A stretch of DNA of 64,000 nucleotides from Nitrospirota bacterium (GTDB lineage Bacteria; Nitrospirota; Thermodesulfovibrionia; Thermodesulfovibrionales; JdFR-88), in the NCBI GenBank assembly GCA_021840255.1, contig JAKBYX010000004.1:62001-126000 (forward strand), written 5' to 3'. A model generated the notes under the pieces. It was given only the letters and a program-made list of their open reading frames with translations. It had not been told where the DNA came from and ran no database searches. A program made the translations under genes and the position numbers. Shown in pieces: positions 54,978 through 64,000 of this stretch (position 1 is the stretch's first letter; every line of letters starts with the position of its first letter).

Positions 54978-55781
54978 TTATTTTATTATTATCCCCGCGT
55001 ACCCCACCACCTGGCCCAAATCACCGCTGGCGGAGGCGCTGGTGTCATAACCGGCCAATTCCCCACCCTTGGCTCCGAGCATCCTTGCTGCGTATAGCAT
55101 TACTATGGCAGGGATGTATCCGCACATGGATATCCTGTTTTCCGTCACGGTATCAAGCAGCCCCTCGGGGTCCAGCTCCAGGATCCTGGTTATGGCAAGG
55201 CGGTCTTTTTCCCTGGCGGTGGCGTCCGGAACATAATGGCTCATATCTGAGCTGACGAGCAGCAGTACATCTTCTTTCTCCGCGTTTATGGCCCTTGCTA
55301 TGCCATGGCCGGCCTTTTTCAGATAATCGAGGAGGGCAGGGGTCATGGTAACCGGCACTATGGAGGCATCCGGCCTTAAGCGGGCGATAAACGGCAGCTG
55401 GACCTCAAGAGAGTGCTCAAATTCATGGGCAGTCTCATCCGCGGTAAAAAAGGGCGTCTCCTCCAAAATCCGTTTGGCGAGTTCCCCGTCTATTGGCAAA
55501 AGTCCGTTCGGCACCTCCCATCCGCCCTCGGCCATCACGGAAAACTGGGGGCCGATGCCTGAGTGGTTAGGGCCCAGAAGGATGATCTTCCTTGGCAGCT
55601 CCAGCCGTGAATACACTGATCCGGCCACGCTGCCTGAATATATATAGCCCGCATGAGGGCACAGGGCGGCTATGGCCTTTTCTTTTTTCTGGATGGACAG
55701 GAAGGAATCCAGCTGGGCGGAAAGCGCATCGGGCGCTGAGGGATAAAACTGACCGGCAACTGCGGCCGCTCTTATTGTCAT
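54978..55781 (-). CDS. MEMO-family protein (AmmeMemoRadiSam system protein B)
   Basis: A 267-residue MEMO1-like protein. AAAVAGQFYPSAPDALSAQ is the N-terminus, ALCPHAGYIYSGSVAGSVYS and LLGPNHSGIGPQFS carry the conserved His residues, and EFEHSLEVQLPF the third. The family resembles class III extradiol dioxygenases. In bacteria it occurs with AMMECR1 and a radical-SAM enzyme; neither is seen here. The role is unresolved. Confidence 0.9.
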   Translation of the reverse strand: MTIRAAAVAGQFYPSAPDALSAQLDSFLSIQKKEKAIAALCPHAGYIYSGSVAGSVYSRLELPRKIILLGPNHSGIGPQFSVMAEGGWEVPNGLLPIDGELAKRILEETPFFTADETAHEFEHSLEVQLPFIARLRPDASIVPVTMTPALLDYLKKAGHGIARAINAEKEDVLLLVSSDMSHYVPDATAREKDRLAITRILELDPEGLLDTVTENRISMCGYIPAIVMLYAARMLGAKGGELAGYDTSASASGDLGQVVGYAGIIIK

Positions 55782-55875
55782 CTGAAAGCCCCCCTTCAGA
55801 CTATCGAAGTTTTTTGGAAAATACCCATGTTCCTATTATTTCACACCTTTTTCTTTTTTTTTCTTCCAAATTAAA

Positions 55876-57246
55876 TTAAAAATCTCCATCCGCCTGATAG
55901 GAATAGTCCTCCGGGCTAAAGTCCATGAACCTCGTGTATTTTGAAAGGAACGCCAGCTTTACGCCTCCGGTCGGGCCATTTCTCTGTTTGGCTATGTCCA
56001 CGTTCACGACCTCGTTTTCCGGCCTCTCGTCACCCTGGCCTTTCTTGTCTTTTTCGTCCCTGTACAGAAAAAGGATAACGTCCGCGTCCTGCTCGATTGC
56101 GCCGGACTCCCTCAGGTCGGCCATATTGGGTTTTCTTTTCTCCCTTTCGACCGCGCGGTTAAGCTGGCTTAATGCGATCACGGGTACGCTTATCTCCTTG
56201 GCCAGGGCCTTAAGCGAGCGTGAGATCTCCGATATCTCCTGGACGCGCTGCTCGTACCTGCCGTTGCCGCGCATGAGCTGGAGGTAGTCTACCAGTATAA
56301 GGCTCAGGCCGTGTTCTCTTTTAAGCCTCCTGGCCTTTGCCCTCATCTCCAGGGCGGACATGCCGGAAGTCTCATCTATATATATGGGGGCATCGAGGAG
56401 TTTTCCGGCGGCGGCTGCCAGTTTAGGGAAATTGTTCTTCACATACCCCCTGCGGACCGAGCTGGCATCCACCATGGCCTCGGCGCAGAGCATCCTCATC
56501 GTTATCTGGCTCAGGGACATCTCCAGGCTGAATATGGCGACCGGTTCTTTCTGCTGGACCCCTACATGCTGGACAATGTTCAGACCGAAGGCGGTCTTCC
56601 CGGCGGAAGGCCGGCCTCCGACTATCACGAGGTCCCCAGGATGAAAACCGGCGGTGTACTCATCCAGGTCCTTGAATCCGGAAGGCACCCCGGTTACAGC
56701 CTCTTTTCTTTCGTAAAGCCCCTCTATCACCTTGAATGCTTCCTTTATGGCGTCCTTCAAAGGGGCGAAGTTCGTGCGTATGCGCTTGTCCGACACCTCG
56801 AATACCTTTTTTTCCGCCAGGTCCATCATGTCGTCCGCTTCAAGCTCTCCCTGGTATATCTTTTCAGCCACCTCGGTGGCGGCCCGCAGCAGGGCCCTCT
56901 GCAGGGATTTGTCCTTGACTATCTTTACGTAATAGAGGATATTGGCGGCAGTCGGCGTCTGGTTGGCAAGTGTTGAGAGATATTCAGTGCCTCCCGACTC
57001 TTCGAACCCGCCGTTTCTCTTCATGTCCTCCGAAACGGTGACGATGTCTATGGACTCGCTTCTTTCGAAGAGGGCGAGCATGGATTTGTAGATCTTGCGG
57101 TGGGCGGCCCTGTAAAAGTCATCTTCCCCTATGGCATCGGCGGCCTTCAGGATGGAGTCGCCTTCGATAAGGATGGAGCCCAGCACGGCCTGTTCGGCCT
57201 CTATGCTTTGGGGAGGGAGTTTTTCGATATTAGAGTCCGGTTTCAT
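55876..57246 (-). CDS. dnaB: Replicative DNA helicase DnaB
   Basis: A hexameric helicase at the replication fork. The N-terminal DnaG-binding domain starts LPPQSIEAEQAVLGSILIEG, and the C-terminal RecA-like domain has the Walker A GRPSAGKTAFGLNIV and Walker B LILVDYLQLMRG, then VIALSQLNRAVEREKRKPNM and DLRESGAIEQDADVI. 456 residues, no intein. No SD is near the ATG. rplI follows upstream in the same direction with about 80 bases between. Confidence 0.96.
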   Translation of the reverse strand: MKPDSNIEKLPPQSIEAEQAVLGSILIEGDSILKAADAIGEDDFYRAAHRKIYKSMLALFERSESIDIVTVSEDMKRNGGFEESGGTEYLSTLANQTPTAANILYYVKIVKDKSLQRALLRAATEVAEKIYQGELEADDMMDLAEKKVFEVSDKRIRTNFAPLKDAIKEAFKVIEGLYERKEAVTGVPSGFKDLDEYTAGFHPGDLVIVGGRPSAGKTAFGLNIVQHVGVQQKEPVAIFSLEMSLSQITMRMLCAEAMVDASSVRRGYVKNNFPKLAAAAGKLLDAPIYIDETSGMSALEMRAKARRLKREHGLSLILVDYLQLMRGNGRYEQRVQEISEISRSLKALAKEISVPVIALSQLNRAVEREKRKPNMADLRESGAIEQDADVILFLYRDEKDKKGQGDERPENEVVNVDIAKQRNGPTGGVKLAFLSKYTRFMDFSPEDYSYQADGDF

Positions 57247-57328
57247 AAAAGAAAAAAAGAAAAAGTCTTTTTACTGCTCCCTCCCAAAATGATCCAAGGC
57301 AAATTACCCGGCTAAAAAAGATTTTTTT

Positions 57329-57778
57329 TTATTCCTGTTCCGGTTCCACATTCACCGTGACAAGAGCGTTTACATCCTGGTACAGCTTGACCTGGATGCT
57401 GTAGGTGCCAAGCCTTTTTATGGGTTCTTCGAGGGCGATCTTCCGTCTGTCCACGTTCACACCCTGGGCTTTGATGGCTTCTTCCAGGTCCATGGCAGTG
57501 ACGGAGCCGAAGAGTTTGCCTTCCTCACCCGCCTTGGCCTTGAAGTTCAGGATCATCGCGTTAAGGCGCTCGGCAACCGCAAGGGCATCTTCCCGTATCT
57601 TTATGGCCTTCATGGCCAGCTGTTTTTTAAGCGCTTCCAGCTGCTTTACATTTTTTTCACTTGCCTCCGCGGCAAGATTTTTGGGAAAGAGGAAGTTCCT
57701 GGCATAGCCCGTCTTTACGGTTACGGTATCTCCCATCCTCCCAAGATTTCTAACGTCATCCTTGAGGATTACCTTCAT
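57329..57778 (-). CDS. rplI: Ribosomal protein bL9
   Basis: A 149-residue 50S protein with N-domain MKVILKDDVRNLGRMGDTVTVKTGYARNFL and the linked C-domain. rpsF, ssb and rpsR, the usual neighbours upstream, are not found between 57779 and 58048; the next gene is divergent. dnaB directly follows, a common order. The gap 57779-58048 is AT-rich (often A/T runs) and holds no gene. Confidence 0.96.
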   Translation of the reverse strand: MKVILKDDVRNLGRMGDTVTVKTGYARNFLFPKNLAAEASEKNVKQLEALKKQLAMKAIKIREDALAVAERLNAMILNFKAKAGEEGKLFGSVTAMDLEEAIKAQGVNVDRRKIALEEPIKRLGTYSIQVKLYQDVNALVTVNVEPEQE

Positions 57779-58048
57779 AAATTAAAAATCTCCTTTCAAC
57801 AAAGCATATTGAGGTGAATTTTAGTATATTTGTTCGGCCTCGATTATTCAAGAGACCATTTTGCTGACAGGGAGACGGGGTAAACTTCCATCCAGCCTTT
57901 TAAAGTTTTCTTCTTCAGATTCCGATACATAGATATTATAAATACTTATAAATTTAAAAAACTAAAAATATAACAATTAATAAATACAAAAATAAAAAAT
58001 AGCAAATAATAATAAAAAACAAAAAACTTAAAAAACTGGGGAGAGCAA

Positions 58049-59989
58049 ATGTTTGGATTAAGACACGTGTCACTGAAGTGGAAGACCGCAATACCCATCA
58101 TCATTTTTGTTGCTCTTGGCGTTCTTGTCACCATTTTTGTCACGGGATACAAGACAAAAGACATAATAATGCAACAGGAGGAACAGTCCACGCTCCAGGG
58201 CTACAGGGGCACCGTGGTGGGCGCGCTGGCGGAGATGATGGGCTCGGCGGATTTCAAGTCTCGGGAGGCCCAGTTCATGGGCAGTATGAAAAACATAATG
58301 GACCTGAGGGTAGTTCGCGGGGAGAGCGTCAAGGGGCAGTATGGGGAAGGCGCCACGGCCCCGGACGGGATAGAAAAAGAGGTCCTGAACAGCGGCAAGG
58401 AGAAGGTCACGATGGATGGGGATTACGTTCGGGGGGTCTATCCGTTGCTGGCTGCGCCGGATTTAATGGGCAAAAACTGCATGTCCTGCCACAACGCCCA
58501 GGAAGGTGACGTCCTTGGGGTGGTAAGCATAAAAATACCGCTTGCGGCGTCTTTTGCCCGGATAAGGGGCCTTCAGCATCTTTATGCGCTGCTTGGCATC
58601 ATCGGGATCATATGCGTCACATGGCTTGTCATCATTATAGTGAACTTCACCTACAGGCCTCTTGTTGACCTGGTAGCCAACATGAACAACGTGACCCAGG
58701 AGCACTCAACCATTGAGCTGACGGAAGAGGGCAGCGATGAGGTCGCCCAGATGGCCCAGAACGTGAACAGGCATATACGGTATTTTAACGGCATGGTAAG
58801 CAAGATCATGCTCTCGAACAGCAAGATACTGCCTGTAATAGACGCCCTCAAGGAAAAGACGGAAAAGACCGCTAGCGGCGCAAAGAACCAGTCGGCGCAG
58901 GCAATTCAGATAGCCACGGCGGCGGAAGAGATGAACCAGACCATATCCACGATAGCGAAGGACATTTCCGGGGCTGCCGACGCATCGCAGGAGGCCATGG
59001 AGCTGGCCGTGGGCGGAAGGGAAGTGGCAAACGGCGCAGTCGAAACGGTCGATAACGTTTCCGAATCGACGGTCCGGCTGGCCGGTGTGGTGGAGAAACT
59101 AAATATGAGCGTTGAGGAGATCGGCGGGATTGTGACCGTCATAAAGGACATCGCGGACCAGACCAATCTGCTGGCCCTGAATGCCGCGATAGAGGCCGCC
59201 AGGGCTGGAGAGCAGGGCAGGGGTTTTGCGGTGGTGGCCGACGAGGTCAGGAAACTGGCTGAAAAAACCATAAGGGCAACCTCCGAGATATCGGGGAAGA
59301 TAAGCTCCGTGCAGCAGGAATCCACGGAGACGGTAAATTCCATGAAAGGGGCGACCGCCGAGGTCTCCAGGGCCACGCAGTACATAAAGAGCGTTGGGCA
59401 GGCGCTGGAGAGCATAGTGACCGCGGTGCAGAAAGTAAGCGACCAGATGGCCCACATATCCACCGCGATAGATGAGCAGTCCGCTACTACTACGGAGGTG
59501 TCAAGGCACATAGAAGAAACGGCAGCCATTTCCAATGATATCGAGGCCTCCTCCGGAGAGGTGCTGAACGGGGTGCTGAGTCTCTCCAATATCGCCGAAG
59601 AGATGCGGGAGGCCGCCTCCGGGATAAAGACAAAGGGCGGAGCGGTGGTGATGATCGAGATAGCCAAAAACGACCACAAGAACTTCGTTGAAAAAATAGC
59701 TTCGTGCGTGGACGGCAAAAAAACCATGACTGCCTCCCAGTTGCCGGACCACCATTCCTGCAGGTTTGGCAAGTGGTATTACAAGGAGGGGCAAGCCCTT
59801 TGCTCCGGTATGTCCAGCTACAAGCTGATAGAAGACCCGCATGAAAAGATCCACAGGCTGGCGAAAGATGCGCTCACCCAGACCCAGATGGGCGACAGGG
59901 AAAAGGCGGATCGTTCCTTCAACGAGCTTAAAAATGTCTCCCAGCAAATGCTGGGCATGTTGGATGATCTAAAAAGAGACTGCGCCTGA
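58049..59989 (+). CDS. Chemoreceptor with c-type heme domain and CZB zinc domain
   Basis: A 646-residue methyl-accepting chemotaxis protein. TM1 is at about residues 13-33, then a periplasmic region of the DUF3365/Tll0287-like type with CMSCH (residues 144-148), a covalent heme c site, TM2 at about 172-195, a HAMP region, and the MCP signalling domain with the hairpin tip [20 protein letters not shown] through [20 protein letters not shown]. The last 100 residues are a CZB domain: [24 protein letters not shown] and the PHEKIHRLA His residues for zinc. It likely senses a redox or gas signal in the periplasm and zinc or HOCl in the cytoplasm. GGGAGAG precedes the ATG. Confidence 0.9.
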   Translation: MFGLRHVSLKWKTAIPIIIFVALGVLVTIFVTGYKTKDIIMQQEEQSTLQGYRGTVVGALAEMMGSADFKSREAQFMGSMKNIMDLRVVRGESVKGQYGEGATAPDGIEKEVLNSGKEKVTMDGDYVRGVYPLLAAPDLMGKNCMSCHNAQEGDVLGVVSIKIPLAASFARIRGLQHLYALLGIIGIICVTWLVIIIVNFTYRPLVDLVANMNNVTQEHSTIELTEEGSDEVAQMAQNVNRHIRYFNGMVSKIMLSNSKILPVIDALKEKTEKTASGAKNQSAQAIQIATAAEEMNQTISTIAKDISGAADASQEAMELAVGGREVANGAVETVDNVSESTVRLAGVVEKLNMSVEEIGGIVTVIKDIADQTNLLALNAAIEAARAGEQGRGFAVVADEVRKLAEKTIRATSEISGKISSVQQESTETVNSMKGATAEVSRATQYIKSVGQALESIVTAVQKVSDQMAHISTAIDEQSATTTEVSRHIEETAAISNDIEASSGEVLNGVLSLSNIAEEMREAASGIKTKGGAVVMIEIAKNDHKNFVEKIASCVDGKKTMTASQLPDHHSCRFGKWYYKEGQALCSGMSSYKLIEDPHEKIHRLAKDALTQTQMGDREKADRSFNELKNVSQQMLGMLDDLKRDCA

Positions 59990-60048
59990 AAAGGTTTTTT
60001 CTTTTTTTTGATTTTTTTAAAAAGTAAAAAAACAAAAACTGAATGTGC

Positions 60049-61581
60049 CTACAAAACCCTGTCCAGGCTCCTGTACTGGATGGCCTCGGAGAGGTGTTGC
60101 GGCCCAATGTCCTCCTGCCCGTCCATGTCGGCAATGGTGCGGGAGAGTTTGAGCACCCTTGTGTAGGCCCTGGCGGAAAGGGCAAGTTTCTGGCTTGCGG
60201 TCTCCATGAGGCCCTGCGCCGGGCCGTTCAGACGGCAGAATTTCTTTATATGTCTGGTCTTCATCTGGCCGTTGGCGTAAATGTTTTCCCCGTGGAACCT
60301 GTCAAGCTGCCTGAGCCTGGCCTTCATGACGCGCTCTCTTATATCCGCCGAGCCTTCGCCGGGATGGTCTGAGCTCAAGTCTTTGTAGGCGACGGCAGGG
60401 ACCTCTATATGTATGTCTATCCTGTCTAAAAGCGGCCCGGAAACCCTGGCCCTGTAACGCGTCACGGCGCCGGGTGAGCATGTGCACTGGTGCCTATCGT
60501 CCCCCAGGTACCCGCACGGGCATGGGTTCATTGCGGACACCAGCATGAAACGCGCCGGAAAGGTTACCGAGGCCTGTGCCCTGGAAACGGTCACCTCCCC
60601 ATTTTCAAGAGGCTGCCTTAGGACCTCGAGAACGCTCCTTTTGAACTCGGGCAGTTCGTCCAGGAACAATACCCCGTTATGGGCCAGACTGACCTCTCCC
60701 GGATGCGGGAACTGTCCGCCTCCCACAAGGGCCACATCCGATACGGTATGATGGGGGGTGCGGAAGGGGCGCGTGTCGAGGAGCGCCTTGCCGTCTTTCA
60801 AAAGCCCCGCCACGCTGTGTACCCTGGTGGTCTCGAGCGCCTCTTCAAATGTTATGGGAGGCAGGATGCCTGGCAGCCTCCTTGAAAGCATTGTTTTTCC
60901 CGCTCCGGGCGGCCCTATCATCAGGGCGTTGTGTCCGCCCGATGCGGCAACCTCCAGTGCCCGCTTGGCGTGTTCCTGCCCTTTTACGTCCGAAAAATCC
61001 TCATCGTAACGGCCGGCTTGCGCAAGTGAAGGTTTTTTCCCCCCGTCCGCCTTGAATTCCTTGAGCTGGCCGGTTCCCCTCAGAAACTCGATGACCTCCG
61101 GCAGGCTGTCCGCCCCCAGGACCGTCACCCCGGCAACAACCGCGGCCTCCGGACCGTTTTCCATCGGGAGGATTAGCCTGGCGTTTGTCTTTCTGGCAAG
61201 CATCGCCACGGAAAGCGAGCCCTTTACGGGTTTTATTTTTCCATCCAGCGAGAGCTCGCCCATTATCAGGTAATCGGCAAGCAGGGACTCTTCTAGAAGG
61301 CCCTCCGCCGCCGTAAGTCCTATTGCTATGGGCAGATCGAAGGAGGAGCCCTCTTTTTTCAGGTCCGCGGGGGCCATGTTTATCGTTACAGGCCTCAATG
61401 GAAAGCTGAAGCCGGTGTTCTTCAGCGCGGCCCTTACCCTGTCCCTGCTTTCCTTTACAGATGCGTCCGGAAGCCCGACTATGTAGAAATGGGGAAGACC
61501 GCGGCTAGCGATGTCGACCTCGACATCTATGGGATGCGCTTCTATCCCGTAGAGACTCGCACTCCTTACCCGGGAAAGCAT
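60049..61581 (-). CDS. comM: YifB/ComM-family Mg-chelatase-like AAA+ ATPase
   Basis: A 510-residue YifB-family ATPase. The N-terminus is a Lon-like/ribosomal S5-like domain (MLSRVRSASLYGIEAHPIDVEV), with the Walker A GPPGAGKTMLSRRLPGILPP, Walker B GVLFLDELPEF and VSAMNPCPCGYLGDD, then the Mg-chelatase C-terminal domain. ComM in transforming bacteria is a branch-migration helicase; whether it serves competence here is unknown. Confidence 0.92.
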   Translation of the reverse strand: MLSRVRSASLYGIEAHPIDVEVDIASRGLPHFYIVGLPDASVKESRDRVRAALKNTGFSFPLRPVTINMAPADLKKEGSSFDLPIAIGLTAAEGLLEESLLADYLIMGELSLDGKIKPVKGSLSVAMLARKTNARLILPMENGPEAAVVAGVTVLGADSLPEVIEFLRGTGQLKEFKADGGKKPSLAQAGRYDEDFSDVKGQEHAKRALEVAASGGHNALMIGPPGAGKTMLSRRLPGILPPITFEEALETTRVHSVAGLLKDGKALLDTRPFRTPHHTVSDVALVGGGQFPHPGEVSLAHNGVLFLDELPEFKRSVLEVLRQPLENGEVTVSRAQASVTFPARFMLVSAMNPCPCGYLGDDRHQCTCSPGAVTRYRARVSGPLLDRIDIHIEVPAVAYKDLSSDHPGEGSADIRERVMKARLRQLDRFHGENIYANGQMKTRHIKKFCRLNGPAQGLMETASQKLALSARAYTRVLKLSRTIADMDGQEDIGPQHLSEAIQYRSLDRVL

Positions 61582-61660
61582 GTTAATTAGATTATATTTT
61601 CTTTATCCCTTATTCAAGGAGTTTTACCTTGCTTTGCCTTGGCTGCATATTTTTTGGAGC

Positions 61661-62137
61661 CTAGCCGCTCGCCTTAAGCTCCGACGTGCACTGCGGGCAA
61701 CGCAGGGCCTTTGCAGGAATTGCCGAGAGGCAATAGGGGCATTGCCTGGTTTCGGGAGGGGCAGGTTTTTCTTCTTTTTCTTCTTCTTCTCTTCTTAAAA
61801 CGTTTATGCCCTTTACAAGAAGAAAGACAGAAAAAGCGACAAGAACAAAGGCAACCACCTGGTCTATGAAGACGCCGTATCTTATCGCGACCGCGCCCGC
61901 CCTGGATGCGGCGGCAGCCGTTGCATACGGGCCGGGTGGAGTTCCATTTTTAAGGACCAGGAAGAGGTCCGAGAAATCAACTTTGCCGATCAGGAGGCCG
62001 ATGGGGGGCATTATGACATCGGAGACCAGAGATTTTGCTATTGATCCGAAGGCCGCCCCGATGATTATGCCCACGGCCATATCCACCACATTGCCTTTGA
62101 GGGCGAATTCCCTGAATTCTTTCAGTACGGTATTCAT
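61661..62137 (-). CDS. mscL: Large-conductance mechanosensitive channel with zinc-ribbon tail
   Basis: A 158-residue MscL. The N-helix and TM1 are [30 protein letters not shown], the loop is [23 protein letters not shown]2 is [21 protein letters not shown]. The tail after an acidic stretch ([12 protein letters not shown]) has [18 protein letters not shown], a rubredoxin-like zinc ribbon not present in E. coli MscL. The frame opens to 62227, but GAGGGGAAA precedes the ATG at 62137. Confidence 0.93.
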   Translation of the reverse strand: MNTVLKEFREFALKGNVVDMAVGIIIGAAFGSIAKSLVSDVIMPPIGLLIGKVDFSDLFLVLKNGTPPGPYATAAAASRAGAVAIRYGVFIDQVVAFVLVAFSVFLLVKGINVLRREEEEKEEKPAPPETRQCPYCLSAIPAKALRCPQCTSELKASG

Positions 62138-62762
62138 TTTCCCCTCTATTGCCCTCCTGTTGACTGAACTTCCCTTTTCAGGGCTCTCTTTAAGGAAAAA
62201 ACTATCAGATGGCCCGCGCGTTGTCAAAAGATGACGGCCCTCACCCCTTGAAATTTCCCTGCCTGCCTATTGCCCTCACCCATATTTACTGCCCACGGCT
62301 TTGGTTTTTAATTCCGGTACCTTTCAAGTGAAAATTTCCGCTCATAAAACATCTGATTACGAACAGGGTAACCCCGGCCCCTAAAAACCCGTCTATGTCT
62401 ACGTTTCCGGATTCGAATTCTGAAGTGTTTTGTGAACATTTAAAGGCCGTCAGGAGATAGCAAAGATAAAATCTGGGACGATCGTCTTAGTGGGATGGGA
62501 GAATATTTTCAAAAGGGACTGGTTCAGCATCGCGTTTACACCGCGATAGAAGTTTCTGCCAGAAAGAAACGCTTTTGAGGAAAAGAGCTCTGTCCTGACT
62601 TCCATTCCACACCCTTAAGGGCATGTGGCCTGTACTAAAGTACTCCCTCAAGTCTGCGCATGCGGACTTTCCTGCAGTGTGAAGGTTACGAATGAAAATT
62701 AGCCAGAAGTCTGTTTTAAAGTAAGCGTTTGGGTAACCGCATCTTCCGCTGAAGTGCCCATC
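62138..62762. other. Gene-free interval before the repeat zone
   Basis: About 620 bases with no supported gene. A short open stretch near 62496-62578 (MGEYFQKGLVQHRVYTAIE start) is too short and unsupported to call. No RNA gene is recognised. The interval likely belongs to the mobile-element zone that follows. Confidence 0.5.
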
Positions 62763-62842
62763 CGTAAAAATACTAGCGTAAAAATACTAGGGACACATCC
62801 CAGATTATAGCGTAAAAATACTAGGGACACATCCCAGATTAT
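62763..62842 (+). repeat. Tandem 34-base repeat next to the RAYT gene
   Basis: One partial unit (62763-62776) and two nearly complete 34-base units (62777-62810, 62811-62842). Each full unit begins CGTAAAAATACTAGGGACAC and contains a GGGA-CACA-TCCC palindrome. It ends exactly at the transposase stop codon. Such terminal repeats are typical of REP-associated transposons. Confidence 0.8.
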
Positions 62843-63358
62843 TTATGTTTTAAGGCGATTCGGATTTTCATCGTCCTCTCCCCACTTCATGGGATTTTTC
62901 ATGATATAGGCCCTTATTTTATTCAGCTCGTTTTCAGCCCTTATAATGTGTTCATAATAATTGCGCTGCCATACTGGGAAACCGGGATTTTCACGCATGC
63001 GATTAATTTCTTTCGCGGACAGATATTTAAAATATGCCACCGCGCGACCGATTGGGTTTTGTAGGGGCGGGGTTTCCCCGCCCGCCTTGTCCGAGACCAT
63101 CAGTATCCCGTGCAGGTGATTCGGCATGACCACAAAGGCATCCAATTCAATATTCGGGAAACGGGCCGGGATGCGCTTTCAGAATATGTCTGTGGTCATT
63201 CCATAAGCATTCAAGCGCATACAATCATCTCCAACCCCGCCGAACAGGGCTTCTCTTTGCCATGTGCAAATGGTAATAAAATATGCGCCCGGAGCAGAAT
63301 AATCATATTTCTGTAAACGTATCGATCTGCGATGATATATATCGGGATTATATTTCAT
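62843..63358 (-). pseudogene. REP-associated tyrosine transposase (RAYT/Y1), broken by one stop codon
   Basis: An IS200-like HUH transposase, family Y1_Tnp, nearly complete but interrupted. From the ATG at 63358 it reads MKYNPDIYHRRSIRLQKYDY, then APGAYFITICTWQREALF, to an in-frame TGA at 63179-63181 where a Trp (TGG) would be expected (DIF-stop-KRIPARFP). After the stop the frame continues NIELDAFVVMPNHLHGILMV (HUH motif HLH), then the catalytic Tyr region YYEHIIRAENELNKIRAYI. One base change would restore it. It probably arose by decay, unless the stop is read through. A REP-like palindrome lies within its frame (63060-63086), coding for the stretch AGGETPPLQ. Confidence 0.85.
63060..63086. 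repeat. REP-like palindrome inside the RAYT frame
   Basis: GGGCGGGG (63065-63072), TTT, CCCCGCCC (63076-63083), an 8-bp stem, flanked by TGTAG. It matches the widespread GGCGGGG...CCCCGCC-CTAC type. Confidence 0.75.
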
Positions 63359-63657
63359 TTCGATAGGCTAATATAGCCAATATATATTTGAAATGCAAAG
63401 CACATCAAAGCAGAAGAATAGGTAAAAGGAAACCGCGAAAAAAGACAGGGCGGGGAACCCCCCCCTACAAACAACCCTACCCTCACAAGATATTTAGAAG
63501 AATTCTTCTGGAAATTGTGAGTCGGTTAATAGGCCTACGGCAAGGAGTAGAGGGCATACTCTGCTACTTCAGGCCACTCCGCGCAGACGAGGAGTACTGG
63601 ACAAAGTCTAAGTCCTAATCAGAAACTCAAACATGAAATCCCAGGGCGAGAAAGATT
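63359..63657. other. Interval between RAYT and alkyltransferase
   Basis: About 300 bases containing the second REP-like unit and an AGAAGAATTCTTCT palindrome near 63496-63509. No gene is supported. Confidence 0.5.
63448..63472. repeat. Second, degenerate REP-like palindrome
   Basis: GGGCGGGG (63448-63455), AA, then eight C and TACAAA. It is the same unit as 63060-63086 on the opposite strand, with the right arm altered (one G lost). Confidence 0.65.
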
Positions 63658-64000
63658 TTAGTTCTGTTTAGCAGAGGTGAGACGCGCAGCACTCTCCCAT
63701 GCCAAAATTATACGTTTTCGAGTCCGGCCCCATCGATACTCTCCCGTCACGCCGGTTTTGCGAATAACGCGATGACAAGGGATAAGATATGCCAATTGGT
63801 TTGCCCCCACCGCATTCCCTACGGCCCGTGCAGCATCTGGTTTGCCGATTGACACAGCCAAGCGTCCATAAGTCACCAACGCGCCAGGAGGGACTTGCAG
63901 CAGGGCGCGCCATACACGCACCTGAAATGCTGTCGCTCGCACAAATACGCGCAGCGCGGGCCGCGTCCGGGGCCCGGCGGAAATCCCGAAGATTCGGCGG
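63658..64000 (-). CDS. Methylated-DNA-protein cysteine methyltransferase (O6-alkylguanine transferase), N-terminus beyond edge
   Basis: DNA repair protein that takes alkyl groups from O6-alkylguanine onto its Cys. Visible are ATAFQVRVWRALLQVPPG, YGRLAVSIGKP, RAVGNAVGANQLAYLIPCHR with the acceptor Cys in PCHRV, and GEYRWGRTRKRIIL. The usual N-terminal domain is absent from the visible part; the frame stays open through 64000, so it continues to the right. It may be Ogt or the C-terminal part of an Ada-like protein. It lies after the mobile-element zone. Start unknown. Confidence 0.9.
   Translation of the reverse strand, partial: RRIFGISAGPRTRPALRVFVRATAFQVRVWRALLQVPPGALVTYGRLAVSIGKPDAARAVGNAVGANQLAYLIPCHRVIRKTGVTGEYRWGRTRKRIILAWESAARLTSAKQN

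Noticed and set aside
62496-62578. Short frame MGEYFQKGLVQHRV
   Set aside because: Only 27 codons with no ribosome-binding site; could be chance.

Overview
The window is a bacterial chromosome segment of moderate-to-high GC, about 64 kb, carrying roughly 50 protein genes, two tRNA genes (Val-CAC, Leu-TAG), and no phage, plasmid or CRISPR locus. The cell is Gram-negative (an Omp85-type barrel, AsmA, a Pgm/epimerase surface-sugar set) and probably anaerobic or microaerophilic (futalosine-pathway MqnA, PPDK, hydrogenase-maturation Hyp proteins, hemerythrin, HgcAB). The gene mix resembles Nitrospirota or former deltaproteobacterial lineages, but nothing here fixes the phylum.

Layout. 0-4.7 kb: tpiA (cut by the left edge), a methyltransferase coupled to mqnA, a membrane-fused molybdopterin oxidoreductase, and a TlpA-like protein. 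4.9-13 kb: a complete pyrimidine operon pyrR-pyrB-pyrC-carA-(small membrane protein)-carB, every junction overlapping, preceded by a leader with a near-consensus PyrR-binding hairpin and an intrinsic terminator. 13-21 kb: a DUF255 thioredoxin-fold protein, tRNA-Val, hemerythrin, an AT-hook-like basic protein, a CopA-type ATPase, a nitroreductase, a HicAB toxin-antitoxin pair, tRNA-Leu. 21-29.5 kb: a second TlpA-like paralogue, hypF-hypD-hypE with convergent hypB, then hgcA-hgcB, the mercury-methylation pair, followed by a UspA protein. 29.5-46 kb: uppP, pstS behind a candidate Pho box, an Omp85-like barrel, pgm, an RNase E/G, an M16 protease, AsmA, YihY, a nucleotide-sugar epimerase, a CinA-N-like protein, HNH and a degenerate GGDEF protein. 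46-62 kb: ppdK, metG, ricT-holB, a holin-like gene behind a structured leader, a MEMO protein, dnaB, rplI, a heme/zinc chemoreceptor, comM/yifB and mscL. 62-64 kb: a small mobile-element zone with a RAYT (REP-associated) transposase broken by one stop codon, tandem repeats and REP-like palindromes, ending in a DNA alkyltransferase cut by the right edge.

Most notable points: hgcAB beside hydrogenase-maturation genes; two TlpA-like paralogues in which both active-site cysteines are serine; PyrR-type attenuation in a diderm; several genes whose predicted -10 box sits directly before the start codon (possible leaderless mRNAs); and a RAYT pseudogene with a REP-like palindrome inside its reading frame. 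All functions are read from sequence motifs; no database search was run.
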